This document shows, piece after piece, positions 59,301 to 64,000 of a DNA stretch of 64,000 nt; position 1 is the stretch's first letter, and each line of letters begins with the position of its first letter. The DNA lies in contig OX246739.1 in the NCBI GenBank assembly GCA_945910005.1, positions 38,429,598-38,493,597 on the forward strand, written 5' to 3'. Below the pieces are notes generated by a model. That model was not told the origin of the DNA and did not search any database. It was given only the letters and a program-made list of their open reading frames with translations. Made by a program: the position numbers and the translations under genes. This stretch comes from Isoperla grammatica (Eukaryota > Arthropoda > Insecta > Plecoptera > Perlodidae).

Positions 59301-60120
59301 TTCGGAAGTTCCGTTCTAAAATATTTTTTTTTTTCAAAAAAAAAAGGTTACATTACTATTATTGTGTATTGTTTGCCAATTTCCGACCGTGACCCTTCAC
59401 GTCATGTCATGTATTTTGCGCCATAATATCTGTGACGCGCTAACGATGAAACACCGAATAAATGTATGCTCGTAGCACGTAAGCGAGCTAGTAGAATGAA
59501 AAAACAAACTATAACCCATTCATCAATAATCGATCCAGGAAATCAATCATAAATACGGCTTCGAACCATGATAGGCCCGTGGGGCAGCAATCTACAGCTC
59601 TTCGGCAGAGTTCGGCAGTGGTCGGCGGTGCAGTTAGAAGCCGGAAACACCTCGCGGGCAAAACGTTTGTTCTACGACTAGAAATGGCCTCCACTGATTT
59701 ATACGATCCACTCTGCAGTTAACTTTACCGAGATAAGTCGAAACAAGTCCCTAGTTAGCCACTGTACTAAACTATTGCCGTCCAAAAACAAACCGGGGAC
59801 AAAAAGTTGACATTCCTGTATTTATGTGACGTAGTCTCGCGTGTGCTGGGGTCTAGTTACACCATTTGTCCGCTATAGCTGGTGACGGCGCCACCCAACC
59901 ACTTATGTTCAACCCTGCCAACAGGGATCCCCGGGATTAATAATAACAATTTTTTTTGTAGGAATACCTACACACCAGCTTTACCTTCCCGTCTTCAAGT
60001 GATTAACTTATATGTATATTAGTGATTTGGGAAGGATTGTCGAAGGACTGTTAGTAGGACTCAATCCCAGCATTCGCCTTTACGACTGAGAAAAACATAT
60101 TTAAACTCCCTCAGCCAGGA
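59301..60120. other. Intergenic, no gene seen
   Basis: Poly-T/A at 59326-59347. Short frames only. Confidence 0.35.
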
Positions 60121-60124
60121 CTGC

Positions 60125-60200
60125 CGGTCGCCGGAATCAAACCGGCGACCTCCCGAATTAGTCTCGTGTCGCCTGTTGGTCCCGGTGTATTGGAATATCT
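60125..60200 (-). mobile_element. tRNA-derived SINE head, minus strand
   Basis: Minus strand reads GACCAACAGGCGACACGAG, then CGCCGGTTTGATTCCGGCG: a six-base stem with a seven-base TTTGATT loop, i.e. a T arm with B box GGTTTGATTCC (60133-60143). The 5' half is too degenerate for a functional tRNA. Confidence 0.55.
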
Positions 60201-60300
60201 TTACGCATAGCCCATCATTACTAATACCCGTGCTCACTCAAGCAGCCGTTACACGTTGTGAACAAAGAAAAGGTTAAGCTACGTTATATTAAGGTTATAT

Positions 60301-60388
60301 TGGGTTAGATTAGGTTAGGTTAGGTTAGGTTAGGTTAGGTTAGGTTAGGATAAGTTAGGTTACGTTAGGTTAGGTTAGGTTAAGGTTA
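60301..60388 (+). repeat. Interstitial (GGTTA)n telomere-type repeat
   Basis: About 13 GGTTA units with a few variants (ggataagtta, ggttacgtta). TTAGG/GGTTA is the telomere motif of most arthropods. The tract sits between ordinary sequence on both sides, so it is interstitial. Confidence 0.85.
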
Positions 60389-62160
60389 TTTTGAGACCCC
60401 ACGTTTTCTTCTGAAGCTCGCTTCGCAAACGTTGAGTAATAATATTCCAAGGGTAAAGATATTCTGTTACACCGAGATGAGCAATTTTGCGCGGTAAAAA
60501 TGATCGAAATCCAACGAAGGGTCGATCGATCATCAATATATTTAGTCTTGTCGCACATACAGTATGCAAATATAACGTGCTTTGTTCGTGTTTTCAAGGT
60601 GTATAATCAATCTTGAAACAAATTATGCAAATCTATGGGATTTTAAGATGAAATCAGATGCCATGGATCGACATTTTGTTCCACTTTCTATAGCGCACAC
60701 TTTCATTCAGCGTTTTGATTTTATTTCATTGTTAAATTGTTGTCTTGAACCCCCTTCCTTGTGGTCGCCATTGCTTCACCCCTGTACTCGGTACAAACAA
60801 ACATTGATAAGAACGTGCTTGAATCAATACGTTTAGCCGCTGCGTGGTGTATCACCTGTAGATCGAACCTACCTGTTGGATTCGCTATTATTTGAATGAT
60901 CATGAAGGAAAGTGGGTGAACTTGATCTTAGATTGAGACGCGTCAGTCAGACAGTGGGCGGACATTACCTCGCGATTATATCGTCAGGGGGGGTCAGGGG
61001 GGAAGTCTTGTTGGTATTCCTCTGCAGACGGCTCATTCAACAGGTCGCGGGCTCGGTTCCCAGTCAGTTAGCACAGTCCATGATTCTCACCTGTGAGGGG
61101 GCTCACTGTACCCGTGGCTCAAGACCCTCTGTGACGTCATCAGTTAGACCACCCAACATCAGCTCCACGGCAAACTGCGCGGCAGACACTGCGCACACAA
61201 TGTTGTTTTGTACTTGTCCAACGTTTTCCCAGTTGACGCCAAAATAAGCACCTACTTTATTGAAGCTGTCATTACAAATATACAAGATACAATTTAATAA
61301 TACGACTGTGTCAATAGCTGAATTGATCTTAATTCCCAGTTCAAATTATTATTGCACTTCACAATTTGTCCCAATTATGACGCCTACTTCCTACACTTGT
61401 CATCTACTGTGACGTATTTTAATACATATTGTCCATAGTAATTGTTTGTCACGATTACTTCATCTTGAATAGCCATTCATAATAATACACTGTGTAAAAT
61501 CTGTGTTACGTTCAAAATATTCTGGTGTTTCGCCATTTTTTTTACCCTACAATATCGACCTGTTATTGATGTAGTAGTAGTGAAGTTGTGTGGTCAAATC
61601 TTCACCTATAAATTTAAAATTTAAATATCCGATATAAACTTACTTAAGTAAGTAGTCATACTTGCGTGGCGTATCATCTAGGGTTGAATGATGCACGTGC
61701 TATATAAGGTGGTGTTAACACAGTCTTGGGAGGGCAGAGTGGTGTCAGCAAGTACTACAATGGTGACATGTAGTGCTGACAGACAAAGGAGCGCGGGCTG
61801 CACTGTTGCGCTTGCATTACCCCGCTAGATTGAGGTACGAACACACGATATGATTGATGCACAAGGAACCAATCATTACTAACCCTTAATTAAGGATTAT
61901 ACACTGTCTGGAAACGAACATCAGGTCTGCTCACGTCACTCAATTAGGTGGGCGTCCGAGCGGTGTGTTATTATTAATTATTCATTAGACCGTATTGACA
62001 ACGCAGCCTTCAGACATGCTGGGCAGCGAGGATAGCGCGACGATGTGGTCTCATGCCCACGTGCTTATGTGAGGGGCATGTGAAGGGTTCGGGCACCCAG
62101 CCTTCACTCACACTGTTCCCTATAACCCTAGCCTAGATCGTCTAGCAAGATAATTTACTC
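60389..62160. other. Intergenic, no gene seen
   Basis: The 111-codon frame at 60912-61247 includes a B-box-like gggctcggttcccag (61047-61061) and is judged SINE-related. Nothing else recognised. Confidence 0.35.
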
Positions 62161-62172
62161 GAAAATAAAAAC

Positions 62173-62211
62173 TACAACAACAACAACAACAAAAACAACA
62201 ACAACAACAAT
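62173..62211. repeat. (CAA)n microsatellite
   Basis: acaacaacaacaacaac with one interruption. Confidence 0.9.
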
Positions 62212-63430
62212 AGTGGGTGAAATGCAATTTTACGTAACATTTAGTGGGTGCTGACATAAGTGGACTCTTAAAGCCTTTGAGAGTATCTTACTTTTAGTTA
62301 TGAGCAAAAGATCTGAGCTAATTAATATTGTTATTGTTATATATCTGTGCGTTGAGGTTCACCGAAACCTTGATTCCAGCTTCTCGCGGTTAGGCCGAGT
62401 AGGCGGTGAAAGCTCAGCGACTCAGTGAGAGAATTATTGTCGAACTGTGGTGAAACAATTATCTCAACTATATGAAACAAGTTGTGAAATATTTTACATT
62501 GGGTTCTACACATGCTCAGTTTATTGGCTGCAACTTAGATCAGAAGGTTGCACGATCGGTGGACCTGCGTTTGTCTGGCGCGTAGCACGATCCCCTAGAC
62601 GTGTGACGTCAATACAATATGGCCGTGGTTTCCAAAACATTAGAGTGATTGTGATGGTTCTAGCAATCGAAGACTGATCCCTCATAGCAGTCCCTTCCCA
62701 GTTTCTTACTAGCAACCCCCATTAACTCTATTGAAAGCGATAACCTACGCATTTTTAATCTAAGCAGTTTAAAATATCAATACATTTTCAATGTTATTTG
62801 TGTATGAGAAAATTTTAGATTTAGTTCACTTCTGACGAAAACGAAAAGCACAAGCTGGGAGAGAATGTTAGCCAGAGGGAACTTCCCGTGGTAAGGTATG
62901 GACAAGTTCCTTGATCTGTCCGCACACGAATTGTTTGGGTTACTCATGGCACAGCTCATGGGTGCACGGCAACCTCTGCATTGTGGTTTTATTCTCCCTG
63001 TCTTCAGCGTTCGCGATTCGAACTCAGACGAGAAGAATATGCATAACAGGTGTTTTGTGTAATATCAGATAGCGGCAGTTGTGATTGTATTCCTTTATAA
63101 CATGTGTGAATTTTTTATTTACAACGCCTAATATATTAATTACACATCTTATTTTAAAATGTAGTTTTTGTTTCCTAGAAGTAAGAACCTCCCCCCCTCC
63201 CCCCCCCCCCGACTCTACGGATACTGATATTAAATAAACTGGTATGTTTACTGCTGTAGGAGATATGGTTTAGCAACAAAGGATGCCATGACAGAAATAA
63301 TAGCATCCGTTTGCATTACATAACTTGAATGTATACAGATGTGATGAAAGAGAACGGAAAGGTCCAAGTTAGTTGAAAGAAGTGTGCCCTTCTAACCCAC
63401 GCTGTTTCAGCCCACGCAGACTCACCTGCA
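62212..63430. other. Intergenic; poly-C tract at 63190-63211
   Basis: No gene recognised. ORFs of 60-76 codons have no family features. Confidence 0.35.
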
Positions 63431-63449
63431 TTTAGCCTCATTGCCACCG

Positions 63450-63606
63450 TCTTGCACGTGCCGCGCTGTCTTGACTAGCAGGCTGTGTATGCACCCCTTG
63501 CCGGGACAACCCTGCTGACATCCGTCATGCACGTGCCGCGCAGCCTTGACTAGCAGGCTGTATGCACTATGCACCCCTTGCCGGGACAACCCTGCTGACA
63601 TCCAGC
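63450..63606. repeat. Two-copy direct repeat of about 75-80 bp
   Basis: gcacgtgccgcgc(t/a)g, then cttgactagcaggctgt, gcaccccttgccgggacaac and cctgctgacatcc occur at 63455 and again at 63530, with a tatgcacta insertion in the second copy. Confidence 0.88.
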
Positions 63607-64000
63607 ATGATCTTAGCATGTTGACTTACAATAACGATAACACCAACAATAATAATAATTGCTTTACACATTTCCTTACATTACACTACATGTAAACGCT
63701 GCCGCTGGAATGACGTTGTGTGTGTGCATGTATGTATGTAATAGTAATGCTGCCCGCTGCCATGATCGCACAATTTATAGTACATAATGTAAGCGTGGTT
63801 TGGAATTGGAATATACCTGTAAGGATCACAGTTAAAATATAGGTAAACACATGCAAGTATTTGAACAACTTGGTAATACAAGTTTTGACCGAATTTCTGT
63901 GTAATAAAACAATAAAACGTTGATAATAGTCATATAAGCGATCCTACACGTAGTATAAGCCAATTGCCAGTCATGCGACGGGATATGAAATACAGTAGCC

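Overview
Eukaryotic genomic DNA, almost certainly from an animal. Evidence: one intron-containing transporter gene with GT-AG junctions in matching phase, a polyadenylation signal, abundant microsatellites, many tRNA-like B boxes, 8-bp-TSD hAT-type elements and foldback MITEs. An interstitial run of the arthropod-type telomere motif (TTAGG/GGTTA) near 60.3 kb, together with frequent AGGCCTA words, suggests an arthropod with a repeat-rich genome. The species cannot be told from the sequence.

The only gene that can be followed through several exons is an SLC36/PAT-type proton-coupled amino acid transporter (AAAP superfamily) on the + strand. Seven exons lie between 5201 and 17367: 5201-5351, 7513-7637, 8171-8255, 10221-10499, 10778-10956, 11377-11549 and 17072-17367. 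All six junctions agree in phase. They encode about 428 residues from before TM1 to the stop; only the N-terminal cytosolic tail is missing. A decayed THAP zinc-finger sequence sits in the first visible intron.

The most striking feature is that two exons of this gene have been turned into tandem arrays inside their own downstream introns. (i) The TM3 exon is followed by nine 105-bp exon-like copies, each bounded by AG and GT and separated mostly by 54 bp, in a dimeric higher-order pattern (8314-9765). The copies are phase 0-0, so any number could be spliced in without a frameshift, each adding one hydrophobic segment. (ii) The 3' part of the exon at 11377-11549 plus 23 bp of intron is repeated at exactly 135 bp for 39 copies (11431-16690). 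These copies carry a donor and a newly formed acceptor, but any included copy would shift the frame to a stop, so they would act as poison exons.

The rest (17.5-64 kb) is gene-poor. It holds one plausible first coding exon with an upstream in-frame stop (33250-33408), two further coding-length tandem arrays (19 x 72 bp at 42364-43690; 13 x 60 bp at 58075-58855), three non-autonomous hAT-like elements with perfect 8-bp target duplications (1199-2080, 2308-3413, 33923-34635, the last splitting a minisatellite), at least eight foldback or inverted-repeat elements, several dispersed repeat families, four minus-strand LINE-like 3' tails with simple-repeat ends, and many poly-G/poly-C tracts. No transposase ORF, rRNA, intact tRNA gene or CRISPR array was seen.
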